NCBI GenBank assembly: GCA_904420235.1
Contig: CAJFUS010000183.1
Coordinates: 1-10,354 of the forward strand
DNA from: Candidatus Neoanaerotignum tabaqchaliae
Lineage (GTDB): Bacteria > Bacillota > Clostridia > Lachnospirales > Anaerotignaceae
DNA: 10,354 bases
Direction: 5' to 3'
In this document: positions 1 to 8,000 of the stretch, one piece after another
How positions within the stretch are numbered: the first letter of the stretch is position 1
How the letters are laid out: each line of letters starts with the position of its first letter
Notes under the pieces: generated by a model
What the model was told of the DNA's origin: nothing
What the model saw: only the letters and a program-made list of their open reading frames with translations
The model's database searches: none
Made by a program: the position numbers and the translations under genes

Positions 1-111
1 CGTCATATCCTCGTAATTGATGAGTTTGTTTATGGCACGCAGAATTTCTATTCTTGTTTTAACAAGCATGTCAATATCATTAATTCCTGCTTTTTTGTAT
101 ATGATACTCAT
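1..111 (-). CDS. GNAT-family N-acetyltransferase, N-terminal fragment (runs off the left edge)
   Basis: Only the first 37 codons are inside the window. The ATG is at 111-109, preceded by an AGAGGAAG ribosome site (about 120-127) at normal spacing. The visible protein begins MSIIYKKAGINDIDMLVKTR and continues IEILRAINK. A basic first strand, then 'DIDxLVKTRIE(I/V)LRA', is the start usually seen in bacterial GNAT acetyltransferases, which transfer an acetyl group from acetyl-CoA to an amine. The acetyl-CoA-binding motif A lies outside the window, so the family rests on the N-terminus alone and the substrate cannot be guessed. The gene starts 22 nt after the stop of the unknown 195-residue gene and is probably third in the aminotransferase operon. 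Confidence 0.7.
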   Translation of the reverse strand, partial: MSIIYKKAGINDIDMLVKTRIEILRAINKLINYEDMT

Positions 112-133
112 TTAAAGCACTTCCTCTAAAATC

Positions 134-721
134 CTAAAAACTATCACTATCAAAATTTAGTTTTTTTAAATTTTTTCCATCATAACACGCCGCAAATGGA
201 TACGCATTTTTCCCCGAGCCATCGGAGAGCACGATAAACATATCAGAATTTTTGCACAGATAGCTAACACTGCTTTCAACGGCAATTTGTATATCCTTAT
301 CATTAAATTTTTTTATACTTTCAAATATATTCTCGGCCTTATTTTTATCACTCTTAACAACAACACCAAACCTTCCGCTGAAAGCTATACACCACAAACC
401 GTTATTTATATAATCCATTCCATTATCGGCAGACTCACCGTCAAACAAAGGATTTCCTATTATTCCTCCGCCCTCTGCCACAGCGTTTTTTACTACTACA
501 CCTATGCCAAGGGCAAAAACATGGCTTGGCGTAATTTCACTTATGGCTTTATACAACTTTATGTCTATCAAATAGTCGCTGCTCATGCCGCTGAAATCCA
601 TGTTTAAAATGGCCTTTTTATATAAACTCTCACACTCTCCGGCAAAACCATCATCGCATATTCCGCATACATACGTTATATGACCTGAAACAGACTTTTC
701 ACTTAAAATAAAAGTTTCCAT
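134..721 (-). CDS. Protein of unknown family, 195 aa, translationally coupled to the aminotransferase
   Basis: I do not recognise this family. An upstream in-frame ATG at 781 would overlap the aminotransferase by 59 nt and has no ribosome site of its own. I prefer the ATG at 721, one base after the aminotransferase TAA (725-723), with AGAGG just upstream inside the last aminotransferase codons. The protein begins METFILSEKSVSG. It has no signal peptide and no clear membrane helix, so it is probably cytosolic. Visible elements are a CGIC pair at residues 19-22 with Cys30 nearby, a glycine-rich stretch AEGGGIIGNP around 82-91, and two similar GVVVK strands around 74-78 and 119-123. Cys111, Cys156 and Cys179 are scattered. 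The abutting arrangement suggests co-expression with the aminotransferase; a shared function is only inference. Confidence 0.8.
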   Translation of the reverse strand: METFILSEKSVSGHITYVCGICDDGFAGECESLYKKAILNMDFSGMSSDYLIDIKLYKAISEITPSHVFALGIGVVVKNAVAEGGGIIGNPLFDGESADNGMDYINNGLWCIAFSGRFGVVVKSDKNKAENIFESIKKFNDKDIQIAVESSVSYLCKNSDMFIVLSDGSGKNAYPFAACYDGKNLKKLNFDSDSF

Positions 722-722
722 T

Positions 723-1898
723 TTATTTAACCTCTGTATTTTTTTGAACGAATGTCCAAATTCTATAAAGGGCGCGCTCAATATTTTCTATTGAATAGGC
801 ATATGAACACCTTATAAAACCCTCTCCGCACTCACCAAAAGCCGTCCCCGGAACAACAGCAACCTTTTCATCAAAAAGCAGCTTTTCACAAAACTCATCA
901 CTTGTCATTCCCGTTTTCTTTATGCAGGGGAAAACATAAAAAGCACCTTTGGGCTCAAAACAGCTAAGACCCATTTGTCTAAAACCATTAACCATTACCA
1001 TGCGTCTTTCATCATAAGCCTCACGCATAACAGCTATGTCATTTTCCCGTTCCTCGCTTGTTAAAGCCTCTATTCCGGCAAACTGGCTTGGTGTAGGGGC
1101 ACACATAGCTATATACTGATGAATTTTATTCATATTAAATATGAGCTCCTCAGGACCGCAGGCATAACCAAGTCTCCAGCCGGTCATAGCAAAAGCCTTT
1201 GAGAAACCATTAAGCACAATGGTGCGCTCGTACATTCCCGGAAGCGAGGCTATTGATACATGCTGACTTCCATATGTAAGCTCCGAATAAATTTCATCGC
1301 TTATAACAAGCAGGTCATTTTCTATAATAACCTTCGATATAGCCGCTAAATCATCTATCTCCATTATGCCTCCCGTTGGATTATTGGGATATGGCAAAAT
1401 TATTGCCTTTGTTTTTGGTGTTATTTTATTTAATATCTCATCAGGAGTTACCTTAAAATTATTTTCCTCATATGTAACAACAGGAATGGGAACCCCTCCG
1501 CACATAGACACACAAGGCTTATATGACACATAAGACGGCTCAACAACAAGCACTTCGTCCCCTGGATTTATTATGGCTCTTAATGAAATGTCAATTCCCT
1601 CGCTAGCCCCTATTGTAACAAGTATCTGATGTTCAGGGTCATAGCTTATGGAATATTTTTCGTCAAGATACGACGCGATAGCTTTTCTAAGCTCTATCAT
1701 TCCCGTATTAGACGAATATGAAGTATATCCTTTTTCAAGAGAGGATATGGCGGCCTCCCTAACGTGCCAAGGCGTTTCAAAATCCGGCTCGCCAACACCC
1801 AAAGAAATAACTCCCTCCATTGTGTTGGCAACATCAAAGAACTTTCTTATTCCAGAACTGGGCATATTTTTTATATTTTCAGACAAAAATTTTTTCAT
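723..1898 (-). CDS. Pyridoxal-phosphate-dependent class I/II aminotransferase (aspartate/aromatic, PatA-like)
   Basis: This 391-residue protein has full length for a fold-type I aminotransferase, moving an amino group between an amino acid and a 2-oxo acid with PLP. Visible family landmarks are GEPDF at 36-40, the PNNPTG loop at 171-176, Asp201 and Tyr204 in SDEIYSE, the Schiff-base lysine Lys234 in SKAFAMTGWRLGY with phosphate-binding Arg242, and Arg363 in FIRCSYA, which in this family binds the substrate carboxylate. The closest subgroup is aspartate/aromatic aminotransferases such as PatA; sequence alone does not fix the substrate. The ATG at 1898 is preceded by GGAGA at 1905-1909 with about 7 nt spacing. 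It is the first gene of an apparent three-gene unit with the unknown 195-residue gene and the GNAT gene. A promoter with an extended -10 and a flanking inverted repeat lies just upstream. Confidence 0.95.
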   Translation of the reverse strand: MKKFLSENIKNMPSSGIRKFFDVANTMEGVISLGVGEPDFETPWHVREAAISSLEKGYTSYSSNTGMIELRKAIASYLDEKYSISYDPEHQILVTIGASEGIDISLRAIINPGDEVLVVEPSYVSYKPCVSMCGGVPIPVVTYEENNFKVTPDEILNKITPKTKAIILPYPNNPTGGIMEIDDLAAISKVIIENDLLVISDEIYSELTYGSQHVSIASLPGMYERTIVLNGFSKAFAMTGWRLGYACGPEELIFNMNKIHQYIAMCAPTPSQFAGIEALTSEERENDIAVMREAYDERRMVMVNGFRQMGLSCFEPKGAFYVFPCIKKTGMTSDEFCEKLLFDEKVAVVPGTAFGECGEGFIRCSYAYSIENIERALYRIWTFVQKNTEVK

Positions 1899-1930
1899 AT
1901 CAAATCTCCAAATTATTCACTAACATTAAG

Positions 1931-1982
1931 CCTCAAAAATTTTAATAATAACTATAATACCACAGTTGAGGTTTTTTGTAAT
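1931..1982 (-). promoter_or_regulatory. Promoter and operator-like inverted repeat upstream of the aminotransferase
   Basis: On the minus strand I read a -35 ATTACA (1982-1977), 17 nt, then -10 TATTAT (1959-1954), preceded by TGG as an extended -10. Matches to the sigma-A consensus are 4/6 and 5/6. Transcription would start near 1947, giving a leader of about 50 nt. CCTCAA (1971-1966, in the spacer) and TTGAGG (1936-1931, just past the start) form a 6-bp inverted repeat flanking the -10, a layout that could bind a repressor. No regulator gene is present in the window. The promoter is fairly well supported; the operator is speculative. Confidence 0.5.
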
Positions 1983-2011
1983 TAATTTTTTTAAACTTAT
2001 CCATTAAAAAA

Positions 2012-2072
2012 ATCAATCAAAAACAGCGGCCCCTCTACTTTAATAAATAATATAGAGATATCCGCTGTTTTT
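2012..2072 (-). terminator. Intrinsic terminator after the pyrophosphatase gene
   Basis: An 11-bp perfect inverted repeat, AAAAACAGCGG (minus strand 2072-2062) with CCGCTGTTTTT (2029-2019), lies 20 nt beyond the pyrophosphatase stop. Its loop contains a second 5-bp stem (2033-2037 with 2053-2057). The T run at the 3' side, followed by further T-rich sequence, fits an intrinsic terminator. The A-rich left arm means it could also work weakly in the other direction. Confidence 0.8.
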
Positions 2073-2092
2073 ATGTCTGTTTTAAAATTTGT

Positions 2093-3742
2093 TTATTTCT
2101 GCATTGCCGCAAGAAGCTGTGGTATAAGCTGTTTTTTCCTTGATACCATTCCTGGAACGAAAACAGTCTCTCCGTCCTCGCTTACTGCGTTTGTTGCTGC
2201 CTGTATAAACTCAAGAGCCCTTGTTCCTTTAAATAGAAGTGTTGTAGACTCGTCTATTATGTTCGTAAGCATAAATACAAGCATATCTATGCCGCCTTTT
2301 TCAAGAAGCTCCTCCATATATTTGCTTATAGCTGGCTTAACGCTGGCAAGGTCGTTTCCGTTCATAGATGTAATCTGGCCTACGCCAAAATCAATTCCGG
2401 CAGCGTTAAACTTTTTAAAATCGGAATAGAATATTTCCTCTGGAGTTTTTGAGGCAAGGTCGCTTGCGGCCGTAAACATATCCTCGGCGTATGACGGAAT
2501 ATCAATTCCGGCAATCTCGGCAAGCTTTTCTGCTGCCTCCTTATCGTCAGGTGTGCATGTTGGCGAACGGAACATAAGAGTATCGGAAATTATGGCAGAG
2601 CAAAGAAGTCCGGCTATATTCGGCTCAATCTTAACTCCGTTTTCGTTATACATTTTAAATATTATAGTGCCTGTGCAGCCAAGAGGCTGATTTCTGAAAA
2701 ATACAGGATTTATTGTCTCTATGTTTCCAAGGCGGTGATGGTCTATAATCTCAAGTATCTCGGCATACTCAATTCCATTTACAGCCTGATTTCTCTCGTT
2801 ATGGTCAACAAGTATTATTTTCTTCTTGTCCATATCAAGGAAAGACCTTTTTGATATTTGACCTATATACTTACCATTCTCATCAATTACAGGGAAATAT
2901 CTATGTCTGTTCTTAGCCATTGTTTCTTTTACATCGTTTGTAAAATCGTCAATGCTGAATGTGAGAAGGTCGTTTGTAGACATAAAGTATTTAACAGGCA
3001 TACTTTGGTCTATAAGTCTTGCTATTGTAAAAGTATCATATGGAGCGGATATTATTATACAGCCTTTTTCCTCTGCTCTTCTTTTTATAATTGGAGAAAC
3101 AGTGCTGTTTGAACCAAGAACTATACACCTTACGCCTTTTTCAATTGCGAAATACTGCGATTCAAATCTGTTTCCAAGAATAACAAGGTCTCCCTCAGAA
3201 AGGTAGTCGTCCATCATATCCGGAGTATTGGCGCCTATAAATACTTTTCCAGAACTGAAATTGCCGCTTACATCGCCTGCAAGAACTTTTCCGTCAAGAG
3301 TATCAACAATATTTTTGAAAGATGTGTTGGCCTTTGAAACTATGGCGTTGTCATAAACGTCCATATCCGAGGCAGCTATATCGCCTATGGATATAATTCC
3401 CTCCAAATATCCCTCATTGTTCGTTATGGCAAGAGTAACAGCTTCCTCTCTTTTCATTTTAAGATAGGCCTCTTTAATAGAAAGTTCACCGCTTATGCCG
3501 GATACTTTTTTAAGCTCTATATCGCAAACCCTTGTTCTTACATCTTCAACAAGCTCTGGAGCCTCAAAACCAAATCTCTTTAAAACATATTCTGTTTCTT
3601 TATTAACAGCTCCTGCGCGCATGGCCCTGTATCCGCCGCCGTTAAGTATGTTTTTAAGATTAGCATAAGCTATTGCTGAACAAATTGAGTCGGTGTCGGG
3701 ATTTTTATGTCCCGTTACAATAACATCATTTATTTTTTCCAA
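2093..3742 (-). CDS. ppaC: Family II manganese-dependent inorganic pyrophosphatase with CBS-DRTGG-CBS regulatory insert
   Basis: This 549-residue cytosolic enzyme hydrolyses pyrophosphate to phosphate, pulling biosynthetic reactions forward. The DHH phosphoesterase domain opens with GHKNPDTDS at 11-19 and resumes at VDHNE 312-316 and IDHHR 333-337. The DHHA2 domain ends with SRKKQ at 534-538. Expected metal ligands are all present: His12, Asp16, Asp18, Asp313, His335, Asp387. Spacing among the last three matches the B. subtilis enzyme (Asp75, His97, Asp149). About 240 extra residues (roughly 65-310) split the domain: CBS, DRTGG-like, CBS. In characterised clostridial relatives AMP/ADP inhibit through this insert, while diadenosine polyphosphates activate. 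The start is TTG at 3742, chosen because it gives the conserved N-terminus and has AGGGG 8 nt upstream. It has its own promoter and terminator, so it is probably monocistronic. Confidence 0.95.
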   Translation of the reverse strand: MEKINDVIVTGHKNPDTDSICSAIAYANLKNILNGGGYRAMRAGAVNKETEYVLKRFGFEAPELVEDVRTRVCDIELKKVSGISGELSIKEAYLKMKREEAVTLAITNNEGYLEGIISIGDIAASDMDVYDNAIVSKANTSFKNIVDTLDGKVLAGDVSGNFSSGKVFIGANTPDMMDDYLSEGDLVILGNRFESQYFAIEKGVRCIVLGSNSTVSPIIKRRAEEKGCIIISAPYDTFTIARLIDQSMPVKYFMSTNDLLTFSIDDFTNDVKETMAKNRHRYFPVIDENGKYIGQISKRSFLDMDKKKIILVDHNERNQAVNGIEYAEILEIIDHHRLGNIETINPVFFRNQPLGCTGTIIFKMYNENGVKIEPNIAGLLCSAIISDTLMFRSPTCTPDDKEAAEKLAEIAGIDIPSYAEDMFTAASDLASKTPEEIFYSDFKKFNAAGIDFGVGQITSMNGNDLASVKPAISKYMEELLEKGGIDMLVFMLTNIIDESTTLLFKGTRALEFIQAATNAVSEDGETVFVPGMVSRKKQLIPQLLAAMQK

Positions 3743-3780
3743 TTTAAAAACCCCTATCTGTATTTAAATTTAATACTGAT

Positions 3781-3809
3781 ATTTTAAAACAATTTATTCC
3801 AAAAGTCTA
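3781..3809 (-). promoter_or_regulatory. Promoter of the pyrophosphatase gene
   Basis: On the minus strand, TAGACT (3809-3804), a 17-nt spacer and TAAAAT (3786-3781) match sigma-A -35 and -10 boxes at 4/6 and 5/6. The site lies just past the gap terminator and about 40 nt before the TTG start, as expected for an independent transcription unit. Confidence 0.55.
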
Positions 3810-3820
3810 TAAAAAACAAT

Positions 3821-3859
3821 AAAAAACAGGTATCCGTTGCACTTTTTTTGGGATACCTG
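3821..3859 (-). terminator. Intrinsic terminator after gap
   Basis: The 9-bp perfect stem CAGGTATCC (minus strand 3859-3851 with 3835-3827) encloses a 15-nt loop and is followed on the minus strand by six T residues (3826-3821). It starts 11 nt after the gap stop codon and is a textbook Rho-independent terminator. Confidence 0.9.
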
Positions 3860-3870
3860 CCTTTATTCTT

Positions 3871-4884
3871 TTATCTTCCGTCAACACATGCCATATGGCT
3901 TATAAGGTCAAGAACCTTGTTTGAGTATCCCCACTCATTATCATACCAAGATACAAGCTTAACAAAGTTGTCATTAAGGGATATTCCCGCCTCGGCGTCA
4001 AATATTGACGTTCTTGGGTCTGTTATAAAATCGCTCGAAACAACGGCATCTTCAGTATAGCCAAGTATGCCTTTCATTTCACCTTCGGAGGCACGTTTAA
4101 CAGCAGCCTTTATATCCTCATAAGACGCAGGCTTTTCAAGTCTGCATGTAAGGTCAACAACAGAAACATCAAGAGTTGGAACCCTGAATGACATTCCCGT
4201 AAGCTTTCCCGAAAGTTCTGGTATTACCTTGCCTACGGCTTTGGCGGCGCCTGTTGATGAAGGAATTATATTTCCGGCAGCGGCTCTTCCGCCTCTCCAG
4301 TCCTTTTTTGAAGGTCCGTCAACGGTTTTTTGTGTGGCCGTTGTAGAATGAACTGTTGTCATAAGGCCCTCTATTATACCAAAATTGTCATTTATGACTT
4401 TAGCCAAAGGAGCAAGGCAGTTTGTAGTGCATGAAGCGTTTGAAACAACATTCATGTCACTTGTGTATTTATCCTGATTAACACCCATTACAAACATAGG
4501 CGCATCTGATGACGGGGCTGATATAACAACCTTTTTAGCTCCGCCTTTAAAGTGAGCAGAGGCCTTTTCTGTTGTTGTAAAAGCTCCTGTAGACTCAACA
4601 ATATATTCGGCTCCGGCAGAAGCCCAATTAATCTGCGAAGGGTCCGTTAAATCAAATACGGTTATATGCTTGCCGTTTACAACAAGTTTACCGTTTTCCG
4701 CCTTAACGTCGCCTTTAAAAATACCGTGAATTGAATCGTATTTAAGCATATATACCATGTAATCAAGGTTAATAAAAGGGTCGTTAATAGCGACAACTTC
4801 CATGTCGTCTCTTTCAACAGACGCTCTTAAAACAAGCCTTCCAATACGTCCAAAACCATTTATACCAACTTTTACCATAATCAT
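3871..4884 (-). CDS. gap: Glyceraldehyde-3-phosphate dehydrogenase, NAD-dependent, type I
   Basis: This 337-residue enzyme oxidises glyceraldehyde 3-phosphate to 1,3-bisphosphoglycerate in glycolysis as a cytosolic tetramer. The Rossmann motif GINGFGRIG is at 7-15. Asp35 in AINDPF is the residue that favours NAD over NADP. The catalytic Cys152 sits in SNASCTTNC and its partner His179 in TVHS. WYDNEWGYS at 313-321 is the conserved C-terminal signature. Segments such as KKDWRGGRAAAGNIIPSSTG resemble eukaryotic and E. coli GapA-type enzymes more than the usual Bacillus/Clostridium type. Two starts are possible: ATG at 4884 (4 nt from GGAGG) and ATG at 4878 (10 nt), a difference of two residues. 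The gene follows purL and a 32-codon ORF and ends at a strong terminator. Confidence 0.97.
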   Translation of the reverse strand: MIMVKVGINGFGRIGRLVLRASVERDDMEVVAINDPFINLDYMVYMLKYDSIHGIFKGDVKAENGKLVVNGKHITVFDLTDPSQINWASAGAEYIVESTGAFTTTEKASAHFKGGAKKVVISAPSSDAPMFVMGVNQDKYTSDMNVVSNASCTTNCLAPLAKVINDNFGIIEGLMTTVHSTTATQKTVDGPSKKDWRGGRAAAGNIIPSSTGAAKAVGKVIPELSGKLTGMSFRVPTLDVSVVDLTCRLEKPASYEDIKAAVKRASEGEMKGILGYTEDAVVSSDFITDPRTSIFDAEAGISLNDNFVKLVSWYDNEWGYSNKVLDLISHMACVDGR

Positions 4885-4917
4885 TAATCCTCCCTAATAA
4901 ATTATGCTGTAGGATTA
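4885..4917 (-). promoter_or_regulatory. Inverted repeat overlapping the gap ribosome-binding site
   Basis: Reading the minus strand, TAATCCT (4917-4911) is perfectly complementary to AGGATTA (4891-4885). The second arm includes the AGG of the gap ribosome site GGGAGG (4894-4889) and ends at the base before the ATG. The loop is 19 nt and AT-rich. Folding would partly hide the ribosome site in any transcript that begins upstream. Only the repeat is seen; regulation is inference, and seven pairs with only two G-C are weak. Confidence 0.35.
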
Positions 4918-4946
4918 TTTTTAACCATACAAACGCTATTATTCAA
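4918..4946 (-). promoter_or_regulatory. Weak candidate promoter for gap
   Basis: TTGAAT (minus strand 4946-4941), a 17-nt spacer and TAAAAA (4923-4918) each match the sigma-A boxes at 4/6. The start would fall near 4911. A dedicated promoter is expected because glycolytic gap genes are usually highly expressed, but the sequence match is modest in an AT-rich region. Confidence 0.3.
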
Positions 4947-4954
4947 AAAACTAT

Positions 4955-5053
4955 TTAATTATTGCCTTTGGCTATACTTACTATTGAAAATGCCAAAAGT
5001 GTGGCCGAAATAGCTAATGAAACACAGCTTAAAACCAATGTAAGAATTTTCAT
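4955..5053 (-). CDS. Small hydrophobic (single-membrane-span) protein, 32 aa, between purL and gap
   Basis: A short gene of 32 codons plus TAA fills the purL-gap gap. The ATG at 5053 is preceded by a perfect GGGAGG (5067-5062) with 8 nt spacing, as strong a ribosome site as the large genes have. It starts 21 nt after the purL stop. The product begins MKILTLVLSCVSLAISATLL and ends SIAKGNN. A lysine at position 2, an almost unbroken hydrophobic stretch from about residue 3 to 27, and a Lys-Gly-Asn-Asn tail suggest one membrane helix. A secreted leader is less likely because no mature part follows. Cys10 is preceded by LVLS and followed by V, not a convincing lipobox. I know no family for it. 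The site and coding pattern support translation; function is unknown. Confidence 0.65.
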   Translation of the reverse strand: MKILTLVLSCVSLAISATLLAFSIVSIAKGNN

Positions 5054-5074
5054 ACTCTCAGCCTCCCAATGATT

Positions 5075-8000
5075 TTATCTGAAATAATCAACTCCAGATT
5101 CAAATATTCTCTGGTCATGTATACCTACAGCGTTTTTATAAAGCCCGTCTCCAATACGCTCGGAATGACCCATTTTTCCAAATACACGTCCGTCCGGACT
5201 TGTAATGCCCTCTATGGCCATCATTGAGCCATTTGGATTGAACCGTATATCATATGTTGCGTTTCCATTATTGTCTACATACTGAGTGGCAATCTGTCCA
5301 TTTGCCGCAAGCTCATCAATTTTTTCTTTAGGTGCCACAAACCTTCCCTCTCCATGGGATACAGGAATTGTGTAAACCTCTCCCGTATTTGTTCCCCACA
5401 GCCATGGTGAAAGAGTTGACACTATCTTTGTGTCTACAAGGCACGAAACGTGCCTTCCTATTGAATTAAATGTTAATGTAGGACTGTCACAATCAAGGTC
5501 TCTTATTTCTCCATAAGGCACAAGACCAAGTTTAATAAGTGCTTGGAATCCGTTGCATATACCAAGCATAAGTCCGTCGCGGTTTTTAAGAAGCTCCATA
5601 ACAGCCTCTTTTACAGCCGGATTTCTGAAAACAGCTGCTATAAACTTTCCGGAACCGTCAGGCTCATCTCCGGCGCTAAAACCGCCCGGTATCATTATTA
5701 TTTGTGATTTTTTGATTTCTGATACCATTTTTTCAATAGAAGCCTCAAGCATTGGAACCGTCATGTTTGCTATAACCTGTGTTTTAACCTCAGCACCGGC
5801 TTTCTCAAAGGCCCTTGCGGAATCATACTCGCAGTTTGTACCTGGGAAAACTGGTATAAATACTTTAGGTTTAGCAATTTTTATCTCGGGTCTTATAAAT
5901 TTCCTGTTTTCATAGAGCCTTACTTCGGCTTTTCCGTAATTCTTTAATGCGGCGTTTGTAGGATAAACTCCCTCAAGCGGCTGCTGCCAAGCTTTAAGCA
6001 TATCAGAAATTGTTATCTCGTTGTCATTAAACAATACAGACGGTTCTTCAGTAGTTTCTCCAACTATTATGGCGTCAAGTCCCATAAAGTCTATAACCTT
6101 TGTGTTTGAAAGCTCCAGTATAAATGAGCCATAGTCCGGCACAAACAGCTTCTCGGCATCCATTTCATTGTCAAACTCAAAACCAATGTTATTTCCAAAT
6201 GACATTTTGCTTATTACCTCGGCTATGCCGCCGCCTTTTATTGTGGAGGCTGAAACACATATACCCTTTTCAATGAGCCCTTTTACAAAAGCAAACACTT
6301 TTTTAAGATAATCAAAATCCGGAAGATAGTACTTATCTCTTTTTATTGGAATATAAACAACAGTATTGCCAGGCGCTTTAAACTCTGGAGATATTATATT
6401 TTCCACATTGGCTACATCAACGGCAAATGACACAAGTGTTGGAGGAACATGTATATCCATAAATGTTCCCGACATGCTGTCTTTGCCTCCAATAGCTGCC
6501 ACGCCAAGCTCCATTTGAGCTTTAAATCCACCTATAAGGGCCGCGAAAGGCTTACCCCACTTAACAGGGTCATTTCCAAGCTTTTCAAAATACTCTTGGA
6601 ACGTAAGCTTTACATTGGAAGCGTCGCCGCCACAGGCAACTATTCTTGCCAGCGACTCAACAACAGCGTAAATAGCTCCATGGAATGGTGACCACTTTGA
6701 TATCTCAGGATTAAATCCATATGACATAATAGTGGCTGTGTTTGTCTCACCCTTTAAAAGCGGTATTTTAGCTGCCATGGCCTCGGCTGGAGTAAGCTGT
6801 CGAATTCCTCCAAATGGCATAAGCACAGTTGAAGCACCAATAGTTGAGTCGAACCTCTCAACAAGTCCTTTTTGACTTGCCACATTAAGCCTTGAGAGAT
6901 TTGTAAGCCATGCTTTTTCAAAATCATTTTCAATTAACTTTCTGTCAACACAGGTTTTCTCAAAATAGCTTTCACCTTCAGGCATTACTACATGTACGTC
7001 TGTTTTTTGCTTAACACCATTTGTATCAAGAAAATCTCTTGATATATTAACAACCGGTTTGCCTCTCCAATTAAGCACAAGTCGTCTGTCATCAGTAACA
7101 ACAGCAACAGGTGTAGCTTCCAAGTTTTCTTCTTGAGCAAATGCTATAAATCTGTCCTTGTCAGCTGCCGATACAACCACAGCCATTCTTTCCTGAGATT
7201 CGGATATGGCCAATTCAGTTCCATCAAGGCCCTCATATTTTTTAGGAACAAGGTCAAGATTTACATTAAGACCGTCGGCAAGTTCTCCAATAGCAACTGA
7301 TACTCCACCGGCTCCAAAGTCATTGCAGCGTTTAATCATTTTGCTTACTTCCGGATTCCTGAAAAGCCTTTGAAGTTTTCTTTCAGTAGGCGGATTACCT
7401 TTTTGAACCTCAGCTCCGCATGTGTGAATTGATTCTACAGTATGTTCTTTTGAAGAGCCTGTAGCTCCTCCGCAGCCGTCGCGTCCTGTTCTTCCTCCTG
7501 CAAGAATTATAACATCGCCAGGTTCAGGAGTTTTTCTTACAACATTCTCTTTTTTAGCAGCAGCTATAACAGCGCCTATCTCCATTCTTTTTGCTACATA
7601 ATCCGGATCATATATTTCCACAACCTGACCTGTTGAAAGGCCTATTTGGTTTCCATAAGAACTATATCCTCTGGCGGCTTCTGTAACAATTTTTCTTTGA
7701 GGCAGCTTGCCTTTTATTGTGTCTTTAACGCTCGTTCTTGGGTCAGCAGCCCCTGTAACGCGCATTGCCTGATAAACATATGACCTTCCAGAAAGCGGGT
7801 CTCTTATAGCGCCTCCAAGACATGTAGCGGCACCACCAAATGGCTCTATCTCTGTTGGGTGATTGTGAGTCTCATTTTTGAACATAACAAGCCATTCTTC
7901 TTCTTTTCCATCAACATCAACAGGCACAACTATAGAGCAGGCATTTATCTCATCACTTTCGTCCATGTTGTTAAGAATACCTTTTTTCTTAAGAGCCTTC

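Noticed and set aside
287..607. Plus-strand reading frame of 106 codons opposite the unknown 195-residue gene
   Set aside because: It has low-complexity, unlikely composition and no ribosome site. The minus frame has a good start coupled to the upstream gene and is the better candidate.
722..781. Longer N-terminus of the unknown protein starting at 781
   Set aside because: It would overlap the aminotransferase by 59 nt and lacks a ribosome site, while the ATG at 721 has AGAGG at normal spacing.
2073..2429. Plus-strand reading frame of 118 codons opposite the pyrophosphatase 3' end
   Set aside because: It lies antisense to a gene with all catalytic motifs, and has no ribosome site or recognisable protein features. 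Other plus-strand frames under purL, gap and the aminotransferase (for example 5553-5915) were rejected for the same reason.
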